Origin: Saccharothrix espanaensis DSM 44229
Lineage (GTDB): Bacteria > Actinomycetota > Actinomycetes > Mycobacteriales > Pseudonocardiaceae
Length of the DNA: 64,000 nt
Direction: 5' to 3'
Assembly (NCBI RefSeq): GCF_000328705.1
Contig: NC_019673.1
Location: forward strand, 3,534,001-3,598,000
The position numbers were made by a program, and so were the translations under genes. This document shows positions 54,001 through 62,170 of the stretch, piece by piece. Below the pieces are notes generated by a model. That model had not been told where the DNA came from, did no database searches, and saw only the letters and a list, made by a program, of their open reading frames with translations. Numbering within the stretch: the first letter of the stretch is position 1; each line of letters begins with the position of its first letter.

Positions 54001-54222
54001 TGGCGCATCGGCGGTGGCCGCTACTCCCATGGCGAGCTGGGGATGTACACCTTCCACGGGAGCTGGTACTCCAACCTGGCCTCCAGGGCCCGCGGTGGGT
54101 ATCACTGCTGGGGCTTCTGGACCTGTTATCTGGGACCATGGGACCGGATGACGTTCTCCGCGTCCGGCACCCTCACCCTCTACGGCAGGTTCGGTTATTG
54201 GTACGTCGGAATGATCTGGTGA
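48004..54222 (+). CDS. Large secreted RHS/YD-repeat protein with orphan C-terminal domain
   Basis: A protein of about 2072 residues; I choose ATG 48004, which follows ggggggtc and opens a signal peptide (LIILSLLLIAPLLPVITAAP). Residues 300-490 form a DNRLRE-like domain (RSFVTWNTAPISRALVTDAK, VDVTSLVAYWAG). A beta-sandwich region follows (500-720), then YD repeats from about 1050 (YDDQGRLREVWDPR, YDYDAAGRVTTLTPPG). The RHS core ends MGVRLYSPSLGRFLQTDPVA, then NAYDYANQDPVNNQDLDGR. The final 129 residues are Trp/Tyr/Cys/Gly-rich (MWAWAYIRAGFGYSFTANGW, GGYHCWGFWTCYLGPWDRMT) and match no toxin I know. By RHS logic this is the variable toxin tip. The stop overlaps the start of a small gene. Confidence 0.9.
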   Translation: MSPPRGGARPRALIILSLLLIAPLLPVITAAPAAATPAAAPVAQPKRVTEAPDIPSARLAARLSGRRVEALSERSESTTTWANPSGTLTSELSSGPQRFQRDGKWVDVDLTLRAQTDGSVAAPAHPRGARLAGAGGTRAKALGAAEPARDLVTLGSGTEAITLQWPGGLPAPRLDGPTATYPDAVPGADVVVSMTRDGFEQFVDIKQRPAGPVSYTLPLKAEGLVATAQAEGGVAFTDRKSGRQVATMPAPVMWDSTVDERSGEHTRRAPVRMTVEQRGGTIELGLSPDPAFLADPATTFPVRVDPSMTRLGNVFDTFVESDVTTDESGSVDLKIGWPGTYDDAAHTKKTVARSFVTWNTAPISRALVTDAKLRLFNYHSWSCDQREWQVWAADEATSTTRWTNQPAMLTKHASPTETRRSGGTCNNPGYSTVDVTSLVAYWAGTQRPQSSMGLRAGNEADTSGWKRFYSGNAAANQIPTLEVTYNYRPKDGTDAQAGPPFFSYGGEFRVNTTTPTLRVRTGDADNDKLRATFEVQNSAGTVVDTQVVNDVPAGQVATATVATGKLTNGQTYKFRTTAFDGTHWSTTWSPFTSFVVDTTNPSAPTGLNSTDYPSTQWVKGGGQPGTFTATPPAADHHWLEWSFDGDTWTKVPTGGAVGTVSFTATPPKDGTHTLKVRSVDRADNRSEAVNYTFHAGPGGFDTPSDGTHTARRVAVAVEADSKYDQATLLWRRSDADPWTTVTPGHVTKDGQALTSWPVAMTAGRTPTLVWTATDTVTPDGAIQVKADFTGPNSAQGATEPLKLVVDRDADGATSEEIGPGAVNLLTGNHSLESNDASFFGLSFTRSADSRAPHAGSAQEGQAAILGDEWMSGISAESGKSQYTHIRRTTDTALDVVLEDGSAVSFTANATSTGWVPQIGEESLTLTGGFGAGFTLTDTIGTVTTFGKVDAAAVTWQVTSSLVNGLTDSTTVVVSEKVVVNGTTLARPKRLIAPGAATAASCQTTPAAQGCRVLEFGYATATTATGSALGDYAGQLRELTLWATPPGGTASTATVVSAYAYDDQGRLREVWDPRISPALKTGYDYDAAGRVTTLTPPGLLPWTFVYGSAGGSATSGDGMLLKVTRPALQQGSRDVVSGTSVTTLVYGVPTTGSAAPRQLGTTEVRTWGQHQAPTDATAIFPADSVPTSSTGSDLPANGYGRATVYYLDPSGERVNTADPAGNITTSEYDKFGNLVRDLTAANRALATSTDARLTALGIAGLSSAERAELLSSRFTYSPDGTRKVEELGPLHHIGLVNALVDGTTTVAAAGSRVAARTRTVTEYDTGRPTDGSATVRDQVTAVTVGAQLREQPVLHADTRVTATGFDWTKGVATSTTQDPGGLAITTSTQYDAQGRVVKTLAPDSTGTDAGTTVTSYYTGTGTGPCAGRPEWSGLTCSTGPGGAITGGGTNPSALPEKTTEYGLFGQVTKLVETANGSTRTATTTHDPAGRVTLVSITGSAGTAIPDVATGYDPATGAVTSTTSTTGGTITRVKDKLGRQVSYTDADNGVSTAEYDLLNRPVRETESTPANALSSYDTSIDPRGVVTGRTDSVAGQFGTRYDANGSVSEQRLPGGHTMRQSADPTGQAVSRVYTRDSDGAVLLSDSVTLSVHGERLSHVGSPGRVSSQTYQYDAVGRLAGVDDTTDAVCTRRTYTFDKHSNRKSLTTAAAVPDAPCPTSGGTQKTHTHDSADRLVDTGVVYDAFGRTTALPGGSTFAYYANDLAQRATAGDRRQTWTLDTGSRVRTSATESNVGGTWQPTGTKVNHYDGDSDSPRWIVENSNGDITRNVLAPSEGLAATTGTAGTVLQLTNLHDDVVVALPLTAGQAPTVQNSDEFGNQNSGARYGYLGTHLRSAEALGGVVLMGVRLYSPSLGRFLQTDPVAGGSANAYDYANQDPVNNQDLDGRLWSRQFSRCNATACAGMQRVCDGNRCSMQWWFRFRGMWAWAYIRAGFGYSFTANGWRIGGGRYSHGELGMYTFHGSWYSNLASRARGGYHCWGFWTCYLGPWDRMTFSASGTLTLYGRFGYWYVGMIW

Positions 54223-54662
54223 GTTCCTGGGTCGTGGACCTCGAACCCGTGCTCGGGTCCGAGGTCCACGACCCACTGGTGCGCCCGTGGCTGGAAGAGG
54301 TGTTCGACCGTCACGGGAGCGCACCTGCCTGGTACGTCGAGGAACTGGCCGCGCAACGGCGGCAGGAACTGGTGGCCGAACTGGTGCCGTTGGTACTCGA
54401 CCAGGCCGAGGCGGCGCTCGGCCACCGGCCGGAGATGCCCGCGGAGGACAACACCGTCGGCCACGACCAGGTGTGGGCGGTGGCCCGTGAGCCGGCCCTG
54501 GTCTCGATCGCCGACGCCGTTCAGTCGCTCATCGCGTCGCGCGATAGTGTCGTGTGGCCGGTATGTCCGCAGCACCGGGTCGGTCAACACCCCGAACTGC
54601 GGGACGGGATCGCAGTGTGGGTGTGCCAGGCCGGGGGTCACCTGGTCGACCGGATCGGCTGA
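54219..54662 (+). CDS. Small protein coupled to the RHS gene, candidate immunity protein
   Basis: GTG 54219 overlaps the RHS stop (GTGA). The 147-residue product is acidic, mostly helical in its first 100 residues (WLEEVFDRHGSAPAWYVEEL, RRQELVAELVPLVLDQAEAA), with a C-terminal CxxH...C stretch (WPVCPQHRVGQHPEL and VWVCQAGGHL) that could bind a metal. The position is where an RHS immunity gene is expected. The C-terminal pattern also occurs in unrelated actinobacterial hypothetical proteins, so immunity is a hypothesis only. Confidence 0.6.
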   Translation: MSSWVVDLEPVLGSEVHDPLVRPWLEEVFDRHGSAPAWYVEELAAQRRQELVAELVPLVLDQAEAALGHRPEMPAEDNTVGHDQVWAVAREPALVSIADAVQSLIASRDSVVWPVCPQHRVGQHPELRDGIAVWVCQAGGHLVDRIG

Positions 54663-55014
54663 CACCGCCACCGGTCCATCGAGTCCTCCAAGGACACCGA
54701 AGCGCCCGTGGTAGGCAGCCGGGGTCAGGCCTGTGTGCTTGCGCAGCCGAGCGCGGGAACCTGCGCTCGCGGGCACATGCGAGCGTCGAGGCGGCGCGAC
54801 CAGCGGCATGAGAGTGCATTCGTTGTGTTGTGGAATGTTGGCGTGTCGGGTAGCGGTTGGCCGTCGGGGGGCGATGGATCGGTGCAGGCTTGGCCGGTTC
54901 CGGCCGGGCACGGTGTGGCCTGGGTTTCCGGTGGGTTTGGGGTGGAGTGGCGGGTTGTCCGAGGTCGTCAGGGTTGGTGGTGCGGGGTCGGCTGTGTTGG
55001 ATGTGGTGTTCCTG
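54663..55014. other. Gap before the second IS3 element
   Basis: I see no supported gene, hairpin or promoter in this stretch. Confidence 0.4.
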
Positions 55015-55180
55015 TGAGGTTCCCCCGATAACCCGAGGTGGTTGTTACCTGGATCGGGTCGGTGATGCCGGGATGGTAGTCGGTTCGGTCTGGGCGGCGT
55101 GCCAGGCGGTTTCGTACTCGTCGGGGCTGAGCCAGGCGAGGTCCTTTTGGATGCGTTCGGTGTTGTAGAACCCGTCGATG

Positions 55181-56974
55181 ACCCTGTTGCCCAATTCCCA
55201 TGGCCCTCATCCCGGTGTGATCGTCGTGGTGCATGATCAACATGTTGGTCTTGTCCCGCATGCGAGTGGAGCTGTTAGTGTCGCTGCAACCACGGGCGTG
55301 GTCGGAAGTCCCTGAGTTGACTGCCCAAGTGGCTCGGGCGGCGTTTCCCAAGGGATGCTTGGCGATGAACGTCCGTGACCGGTTGGGGCCGTTGTTCGAC
55401 GACGAGGTCTTCAGGTCGGCGTTCGGTGTACGGGGCAGGCCGGGAATCTCGCCTGGACAGTTGGCGTTGGTCAGCGTGTTGCAGTTCGCGGAGAACCTGA
55501 CCGATCGCCAGGCCGCGCACGCGGTCAGGTCGCGGATCGACTGGAAGTACTTGCTGGGCTTGGAGTTGTCGCATACGGGCTTCGACTTCACAGTGCTCAC
55601 CGGTTTTCGTGACCGCCTGCTCGCCCACGACCTGGAGGAGACGGTCCTCGACATGCTGTTGGGTCGCCTGACGGAACTGGGCTTGGTGGTGGGCAGGGGC
55701 AGACAGCGGACCGATTCGACCCATGTGCTGGCCGCGGTCCGGTCGCTCAACCGCTTGGAGTTCGTCGGGGAGACGCTGCGGGCGGCGCTGGAGGCGTTGG
55801 CCGCGGCGTCACCGGAGTGGCTCGGTGGGTGGATGGAGCCGGTGTGGCGGCAGCGGTACGGAGTACGGACCGACGCCTACCGGCTGCCTCGGGCCGAGGA
55901 CGAACGGGCCGCCCAGGCTCGACAGATCGGCGACGACGGTTACCGGCTGTTGGAAGCGGTCTTCTCGCCCGCCGCACCGACATGGCTGCGCGAGATTCCC
56001 GCGGTGGAGATCCTGCGGGCCGTATGGCTTCAGCAGTACCACCGAGTCGGCGACGGCGACGAGCAGACGGCATCCTTGCGGGGAAAGGACGATCTCCCAC
56101 CCAGTCGGGACCGGATCACCTCCCCGTACGACACCGATTCCAGATACGGGATGAAGCGAGGGATGGGGTGGGACGGTTACAAGGTCCACCTCAGTGAAAC
56201 CTGCGACGACACTGCCGAGACCGGACGGCCCCACCTGATCACCGACGTCCTGACCACCGACGCCACCGTGAACGACGCCGTGGTCCTCGATCAGATCCAC
56301 AACCGCCTCCGCGACAAGGACCTACTGCCCGCCGAACACCTCGTCGACGCCGGCTACACCTCCGCCGAGCTGCTGCTGGAATCCCAGGCCGAGCACGGCG
56401 TGGCCGTTGTCGGTCCGGTGCGATCGAACACCACGCGACAGGCCAACGGACACAAGGACTTCAGCACGGAAGCCTTCGAGATCGACTGGTCGGGCAAACA
56501 GGCCACGTGCCCGACCGGAGCAACCAGTAAGTACTGGACCGAAGGCTTCGACAGCGGCAAGCGTCCGGCGATCCGGATCCGGTTCGCCACCGGCACCTGC
56601 GCGCCCTGCCCTGTGCGCGACCAGTGCACCAGCTCACACCGCTACGGCAGGCAACTGACCATCCGTCCTCAGGAGCAGAACGTTCTGCTCGAACGTGTCC
56701 GGGCAAAGCAGGCCACCGAGGAATGGAAGCAACGCTACGCCACCCGTGCCGGTGTCGAGGGCACCATCCACCAAGCCGTCGCCGTCACCGGAGTACGCCG
56801 CTCACGCTACACAAGCCTGGCCAAAACGCATCTTGCGCACATCTTCACCGCTGCCGCCGTCAACCTGATCCGGCTGGACGCCTGGTGGAACGGAACACCA
56901 CTCGCGCCGACTCGAATCTCCTACGTGGCGGGGCTCGACCTCCCTCATGCCGCATGAAAATTGGGCAACAGGGT
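55181..56974 (+). mobile_element. IS1182-family insertion sequence
   Basis: A 1794-bp element with perfect 16-bp inverted repeats (accctgttgcccaatt / aattgggcaacagggt) and a 9-bp target duplication ccgtcgatg (55172-55180, 56975-56983). It lies in the orfB gene of the surrounding IS3 element. Confidence 0.92.
55233..56957 (+). CDS. IS1182-family transposase
   Basis: A 574-residue transposase with the N-terminal DUF772-type domain (FRSAFGVRGRPGISPGQLAL, LQFAENLTDRQAAHAVRSRI, DWKYLLGLELSHTGFDFTVL). The DDE core begins RGRQRTDSTHVLAAVRSLNR and includes GWDGYKVHLSETCDD and HLVDAGYTSAELLLE. A Cys-rich segment (CAPCPVRDQC) and the C-terminal RAGVEGTIHQAVAVTGVRRS with catalytic Glu follow. ATG 55233 is the first start; ATG 55260 is also possible. 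Apparently intact. Confidence 0.9.
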   Translation: MINMLVLSRMRVELLVSLQPRAWSEVPELTAQVARAAFPKGCLAMNVRDRLGPLFDDEVFRSAFGVRGRPGISPGQLALVSVLQFAENLTDRQAAHAVRSRIDWKYLLGLELSHTGFDFTVLTGFRDRLLAHDLEETVLDMLLGRLTELGLVVGRGRQRTDSTHVLAAVRSLNRLEFVGETLRAALEALAAASPEWLGGWMEPVWRQRYGVRTDAYRLPRAEDERAAQARQIGDDGYRLLEAVFSPAAPTWLREIPAVEILRAVWLQQYHRVGDGDEQTASLRGKDDLPPSRDRITSPYDTDSRYGMKRGMGWDGYKVHLSETCDDTAETGRPHLITDVLTTDATVNDAVVLDQIHNRLRDKDLLPAEHLVDAGYTSAELLLESQAEHGVAVVGPVRSNTTRQANGHKDFSTEAFEIDWSGKQATCPTGATSKYWTEGFDSGKRPAIRIRFATGTCAPCPVRDQCTSSHRYGRQLTIRPQEQNVLLERVRAKQATEEWKQRYATRAGVEGTIHQAVAVTGVRRSRYTSLAKTHLAHIFTAAAVNLIRLDAWWNGTPLAPTRISYVAGLDLPHAA

Positions 56975-58141
56975 CCGTCGATGTAGGCGAACAGGTCGTT
57001 CTCGGCTTCGTCGCGGGTGCGCCAGGACCGTCGGTAGACCAGTTCGATCTTCAGCGTGGAGAAGAAGTTCTCCATCAAGGCATTGTCGTACGAGTCGCCG
57101 ACCGACCCCATCGACGGCAGGATTCCGTTGTCCGCCAACCGTTCCGCGAACCGGAAGGCCGTATAGGTCGACCCGCGGTCGCTGTGGTGGATCAGCTGCC
57201 CGTCGCGCACGTCGCGCGACCAGATCGCGTACTCCAGGGCGCCCAGGACCAGGCCGGTGTCACAGCGGTCGCTGGTCTTCCAGCCCACGATCCGGTTGGA
57301 GAACGTGTCGCGCACGGCAGCGAGCCAGAACACGCCCTCGCCGGTGCGGATCCGGGTGGCGTCGGCCACCCACAACCGGTCCGGCGCGGGCGCGGTGAAG
57401 TCCCGGTTCACCCGATCGGGCGCCGGTGCGGCCCGCGGATCCCGCCTGGTCGGCGGCATCCGCCCCCCTGTTTGCGCAGGAAAGCGCCCTGCAGGCCGGC
57501 CTGGCGCATCAGCCGCTCGACACGCTTGCGCGACACGCGGACACCCCGACGCCGCAGCACCTGGTGCACCCGCGGGCTGCCGTAGGTGCCGCCGGAGGCG
57601 GTGTGGATGTCGGTGATCTCGGCGGTGATCGCCCGGTCCTCGCGTTCGCGGTCCGACGGGTCGGCCTGTCTGGCCACCCAGCCGCGGTAGGTGGAGGAGG
57701 CGACGCCGAGGACCCGGAGGACGAACTCGACCCCGAAGCGGTCGCGAAGCTGCTCGACGAGCTTCGCGACCGTCGCCGGGTCGGGTCGGGTTCCGCCGCG
57801 AAAAACGCGGACGCGGTCTTCAGGATCTCGTTGGCCCGCTTCAGTTCCGCGTTTTCCTTGCGGAGGCGGCGCAGCTCCTTGGACTCGGTCGCGGTGGGCC
57901 GGTCGTCCCGCTCGCCGCGGTCGGCCTCGTCCTGCCGGATCCAGTTCCGCAACGCCTCCGGGTGCACGCCCAGCTGCCCGGCCAGGCGCCGGATCACCGG
58001 CTTCGGGTCGGACTCCCGGTACAACCGGACCGCACGGGCCCTCAACTCGTCGGGGTACTTCTTCGGTGGTGCCACGGACGACTCCCTTCAGGCCCCATCG
58101 GACCATGCCTGAAAAAACTCCGAGCTACCGGGGGAACCTCA

Positions 58142-58935
58142 GTGCGACGGGCCGGGGATTCCTTGTTCGTTGAGGTGTCGTGCGATGGCCGCCTTGCTGT
58201 GTCCGGCGAGGCGTAGGTGGAAGATCAGTTTTACGACGTGTGCTATGGCGGGGTCGGGTGCGAGTTGTTGTCGCCGTACTCCGCGTCGGGCCAGTGCGCG
58301 GTTGGGGTGGGGTCCGGCGTCGACGAGCCGGTAGCCGTAGGGTGGTCTGCCGCCGAGGTAGCGGCCCTGTTCGACGGTCTGTCTGCGCATGGCGATCATG
58401 ACTCGGTGCCGGGCGCGCACCACCTCCGCTTGTGACCGCGCGGCCAGGACGGTGAGCAGGGCTTCGTGCGCAGGGGGTTGTCGAACTCGACGGGACCGTC
58501 GGCCTCGGGCAGCCACAGCCGTACCCGGAAGTGCTCCAGGAACGCGCGCAGTGCCCGCACCTGGTCGGTATCGAGGAACGCGCGTTCGTACTCGCCGACC
58601 ACCACCGCGTCGACCAGGTGGGCGTTGGCCGCGATGTGGCGCAGCAGCGCCGGGGCTTGGGGTCGCTTGTGCCAGGGCACTTGTCGGGAACAGCCGTTCT
58701 CGAAGAACTACTCGCCGACGATGGTGCCGTGCCTGTCGACGAGTCGGTGTGCGACGTCCAGCTGCCACGCCCGCGAGGTCTGTGGGTCCTGGTGCTCGGA
58801 GGTGGAGGCCCTGGCGTAGAACAGGAACCGCAACGTCCCGGCCGGCGCTGGGTTCAAGGCGGGGATGCCCGGCTCGACGGTGGCGGCGATCCACGCTGCC
58901 AGCGTCGCGGGATGCGGCGGTGCGGACACGGTCAT
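58142..58935 (-). pseudogene. Serine recombinase, stop codon, frameshift and IS truncation
   Basis: From ATG 58935 the resolvase domain begins LRFLFYARASTSEHQDP and reaches RHGTIVGE, where an in-frame TAG interrupts it. The same frame resumes RQVPWHKRPQAPALLRHIAA and DAVVVGEYERAFLDTDQVRA, then shifts at about 58465 into AARSQAEVVRARHRVMIAMR, GRYLGGRPPYGYRLVDAGPH and HSKAAIARHLNEQGIPGPSH, where the IS3 element cuts it. The zinc and C-terminal regions are lost. Confidence 0.82.
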
Positions 58936-59444
58936 GGTGTGGTCGGCTCTCGGCGTCATGATCGGGTCGTGTGCCGGGGTGACGCCGCCCGACTTCCGCG
59001 ATGACGATCGGCTGTGCGAGTACGCCTGGTCGGACCAGTCCTGCAGGGCATTCTTGGTGGACGCTCGCAACATCCGCTCGTCCCCGCCTCGACCACTCCG
59101 CGCCGGCCGTCCACACCGTGCCATCGGTGACAAAGGGCGGTTAAGGCCGCGTCACATCCGGATGGTTCGCCGCGCACACGCCTGGCCGCGGGGCGCACGT
59201 GGCTGCTCGGCCGATGCCGTGGTCTGACGGTCTGGCCCATCCGAGACGTGGGTGTCGTGTTCCGGGTCGGGTGTCTCGCATCGGGGTGGCGTTCACCATG
59301 CGGCGCGCCACTGTGCGCGGGTGCGGCCGTCGTCTTCTTGACCGTCCAGGTGTTGATCACCGTCATCGGGGTGAAGCACCGGGCAGCGGGTGGTCCCCCG
59401 CCGGCGGCCGGGACGCGGGGGTTCCCGATCCGAGGAGTGGCTGC
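58936..59444. other. Gap upstream of the trefoil-like gene
   Basis: I support no gene here. A ribosome-binding site (cgaggag) for the next gene lies at its end. Confidence 0.4.
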
Positions 59445-60014
59445 ATGGCGAACGAGCTCAAGTACGGTGACAAGATCCACCTGCAGAACGGGTACGCCGC
59501 CTGGACGGGTGGTTACCTGGACACCAACGGGCACAGTGCGGACGTCGGCGGCAAGTACGCGGTGTCGACCGCCGATACCGCCACCCGCGGGGTGGGCACC
59601 GGTACCTGGGAGATCCTGTCCGCCTCGGGCAAGGCGAACGGGACCCCGGTGGAGAGCGGGGACCTGGTGTACCTGCGCAACCTCTACGGCGGTGACGGCG
59701 GCTACCTCGACACCAACGGCCACGCCACCGCCGCGCAGAAGAGCGCCGGAGGCAAGTACAACGTCTCTACCTCCACGAGCAAGGACCGCGCCGCCGGCAC
59801 CGGCCGCTGGCGGATCTTCGCTGAGACCTCCGCGCCGACCGACGGGTACGTCCGCAAGGGCGACGTGGTCCACCTGTGGAACACCTACGGCGACAACGGC
59901 GGCTTCCTGGAGACCAACCAGCACGCCACCGACGGCGGCAAACTCGACGTGGACACCAACGCCTACTACAACCGCAGCGACAACGTCGCCGACTGGAAGA
60001 TCCACCAGGCCTGA
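59445..60014 (+). CDS. Three-repeat beta-trefoil-like protein
   Basis: A 189-residue protein without signal peptide, built of three similar units of about 62 residues: YGDKIHLQNGYAAWTGGYLD with GTGTWEILSA; SGDLVYLRNLYGGDGGYLDT with GTGRWRIFAE; KGDVVHLWNTYGDNGGFLET with NVADWKIHQA. Each unit has the GD-x-(V/I)-x-L-x-N and closing W-x-I pattern of beta-trefoil proteins. It is probably a carbohydrate-binding or similar adapter module. ATG 59445 follows gaggag; a strong hairpin closes the gene. A single gene among remnants, apparently intact. Confidence 0.75.
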   Translation: MANELKYGDKIHLQNGYAAWTGGYLDTNGHSADVGGKYAVSTADTATRGVGTGTWEILSASGKANGTPVESGDLVYLRNLYGGDGGYLDTNGHATAAQKSAGGKYNVSTSTSKDRAAGTGRWRIFAETSAPTDGYVRKGDVVHLWNTYGDNGGFLETNQHATDGGKLDVDTNAYYNRSDNVADWKIHQA

Positions 60015-60030
60015 CCGCCCGTGACCGGCA

Positions 60031-60068
60031 CCGGCGGCACCGAACCGGCACCGGTCCGGTGCCGCCGG
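60031..60068 (+). terminator. Terminator hairpin after the trefoil-like gene
   Basis: ccggcggcaccg (60031-60042) pairs perfectly with cggtgccgccgg (60057-60068), 17 bp after the stop; the loop can pair further. Confidence 0.75.
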
Positions 60069-60449
60069 ACAACGTCCTGTCAGGGCGGACCGGATCGCGC
60101 CGGTGCCCGGCCACCTCCGGGCGATCCCGGGGTGTCGACGCTGCGCGCGTCCACCAGGAGCTGCGCCACGGGCACGAATTGGTCGGTTAGAAAGGCCACC
60201 GCCCAAGAAGCGGACCGCCGCATTGGACCAACACATCCCGGCGGTTACCCGCGGGCTTCGGTCGTGACCCACTGTCGGGCAGGTCCATTCGCCACGGTCG
60301 TGTGATAGCGATACGCAATGCTGGCACCGGGGACGCCGGCGGCGGCTCCGCGCAGGTGATGGACGAGCTCGTTGTCACCTGATGGTGACGGACGACACCG
60401 ACCCGCGACACTGGTGGCACCGAACACGCCGACGGGACGGGTTGATGCA

Positions 60450-60749
60450 GTGGAGCTAGTGGTGGTGCCGGGTCGCGGGGGCTCGGAGACCGTCGAGGAG
60501 TTCGACACCGACAAGACCGTCCGGCAGGCACTGGCCAGGTACCCGGTCGACCTGGTCGACCGCTGCCGGGCGCGGATCGCGGCGTTCGAGGCCGCGCAGG
60601 TCGTCTGCTTCGGGCTGTACCGGTTCAACTACCTCAGGCGCGAGCACTCCATGGAGGACGTCGAGAGCGTGCTCGAACTGCTGGTCGACCTCGGCGAGCT
60701 GGCCCCTGGTAGACGCCGGTCCGTGTACCTGGTCGGCCGGTGGCGGTAG
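60450..60749 (+). CDS. Small hypothetical protein
   Basis: A candidate gene of about 99 residues (GTG 60450; the frame is open to 60372). It reads FDTDKTVRQALARYPVDLVD, RCRARIAAFEAAQVVCFGLY, RFNYLRREHSMEDVESVLEL, LVDLGELAPGRR, with the character of a real, mostly helical protein. No family recognised and no strong ribosome-binding site. Confidence 0.45.
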   Translation: MELVVVPGRGGSETVEEFDTDKTVRQALARYPVDLVDRCRARIAAFEAAQVVCFGLYRFNYLRREHSMEDVESVLELLVDLGELAPGRRRSVYLVGRWR

Positions 60750-61867
60750 GCCGGGCCGGCGCACGGCTGGCCTCCTGGTATCTGGAATTCCGTTCAGCTG
60801 TCCGTCGAGGCGTTCGAGGATCTGGTCTCGGCCCGGGTCCACACGTAGGGCTTCGGATTGCTGTTCCGGGTGGCTATCCGGTCATGGATGTCGGCCTCCA
60901 GTGCCGCGGCCGAGGAGTGGACGCCTCGTCGGAGTCTTTTCGTGCTCAGTTCGGCGAACCAGCGTTCGACGCGGTAGAGCCAGGACGAGTCACCGGGATC
61001 GGAGCACTTCGACACAGCCCGCCTCACCGCAGCGACCGGACGTCGCAGTCATCACCGCGTGGGAGCGGCAGGGACCACGACGACCAGCCGCGGCTGGTCG
61101 TCGTGGTCCGGTGGGCTCCGAGGTGGCGGCACCGCCTGCGTCGCAGAGGCGATCGTCCGAGCGGTGCTGCCCGCGATCGCGCGGCCCGTGTGCGAGGAAG
61201 CGAGCGTCGCCGACGAGGTCCGCCGGGTCGAGAACGACCCGCGTCTGGACGGCACCACCAACCTGGTCGACGAGGGGCGCAGGACTGGTTCGCGTCGTTC
61301 GGCGGGACCGCCCTCGTAGGTCGAACCGACCACCGGCAGCGGTGGGTGCCCGACCTGCGCTCCAGGTTGCGGACCATCACCGGTCCGCCCCGCCGTCTGG
61401 ACCGGGAGTTGGACGCGCCCGAGTCGGTGGTCGCCGTCGGCGCCGGTAGCGCCGCAGTCGCGGCAGCGCGCGTCGAGGCCGACTGCGGTGACCCGGCGCT
61501 GTGGGTGCCCGACAACACCGGATGCCGACGTCTCGTTCCGGGCACTGTTGGACGCGGTGTCCCTCGCGCGGAGCGGCAGACCCGGCTGCCGTCCGACGAC
61601 GACACGATCCGCACCGACGTGCTCGTGAACCCCGTACCTGCACATCCCCGTCGGCAGGACGAGGCGTGGATCGACGCCGCCGTCCCCAGGGCCGCCCTGC
61701 TCGCGACCCCGCTGCGTTGCGTCTCTCCTACCGCCCCGTCTCCGACCCGCGCTCCCACGTGGAACCGGAGACACCTTCCTCTCTGGTTCCGTTGTCTCCG
61801 CAAGGTCCTGTGAGCGGTTTCTGACCGTGCCGACGACCAGCGCGGCTGGAACCGCTTTACACCTCGT
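60750..61867. other. Region of gene remnants
   Basis: One plus frame reads VAEAIVRAVLPAIARPVCEE and VADEVRRVENDPRLDGTTNL near 61140-61275. A shifted frame continues AQDWFASFGGTALVGRTDHR, LRTITGPPRRLDRELDAPES and VAVGAGSAAVAAARVEADC to about 61490. They look like one broken protein of unknown type. The remainder holds nothing I can support. Confidence 0.35.
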
Positions 61868-62170
61868 TCAGAGACGGGTGGTGGCGTGAGTTCGGCCGGC
61901 CCGCGCCTCGGCGAGCAGGCGCTGGGCGAGTTGGAGTGCGCGTGCGGCGTCCTCCCAGCCGGATGAGCCGGGACCGGCGTGTGTCGGGGTTTCGTCGGCG
62001 TGGATCAGCTCGATGACCCGGACCGCCGCGGCGACAGCCTGCTCGGCGGCGGCGAGCCTGGTCAACCACTGTTCCTCGGCGTTGCCGAAGGCGATGTCCG
62101 ACAGCCGGTCTTCGGCCCAGCGCAGCTCCCACCGTGCAGCCGTACGGACGTCCTCGCCGGAAGTTCGATC
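61868..62170 (-). pseudogene. C-terminal fragment of a helical protein
   Basis: The frame VRTAARWELRWAEDRLSDIA, EEQWLTRLAAAEQAVAAAVR, WEDAARALQLAQRLLAEARA looks like a genuine helical protein, but upstream the frame degenerates. A separate frame reads IPDLVARHIGDKGWRDDVRD and RLEIAGLLGLLYRETG (62350-62245), possibly its former N-terminus. Family unknown. Confidence 0.4.

Larger units (their letters stand above)
55100..58075 (-). pseudogene. IS3-family transposase (OrfA/OrfB), frameshifted and split
   Basis: OrfA starts at ATG 58075 (MAPPKKYPDELRARAVRLYR, then LRRLRKENAELKRANEILKT). A gTTTTTC slippery run at 57801-57806 would allow a -1 shift into orfB (PDPATVAKLVEQLRDRFGVE). OrfB later loses frame at a G6 run near 57465, continues as RDPRAAPAPDRVNRDFTAPA and DRLWVADATRIRTGEGVFWL through the DDE domain to ENDLFAYIDG at 56984, is cut by IS1182, and ends FYNTERIQKDLAWLSPDEYE near 55100. 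The G-run shift and the insertion make it non-functional. Confidence 0.82.
55015..58141 (-). mobile_element. Second IS3-family element, interrupted by an IS1182-family element
   Basis: The ends tgaggttcccccg (55015) and its complement ending 58141 form imperfect inverted repeats of about 23 bp. Minus the IS1182 element and its duplication it would be about 1.32 kb. It lies against the broken recombinase gene at 58142, which it truncates. No target duplication recognised. Confidence 0.82.
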
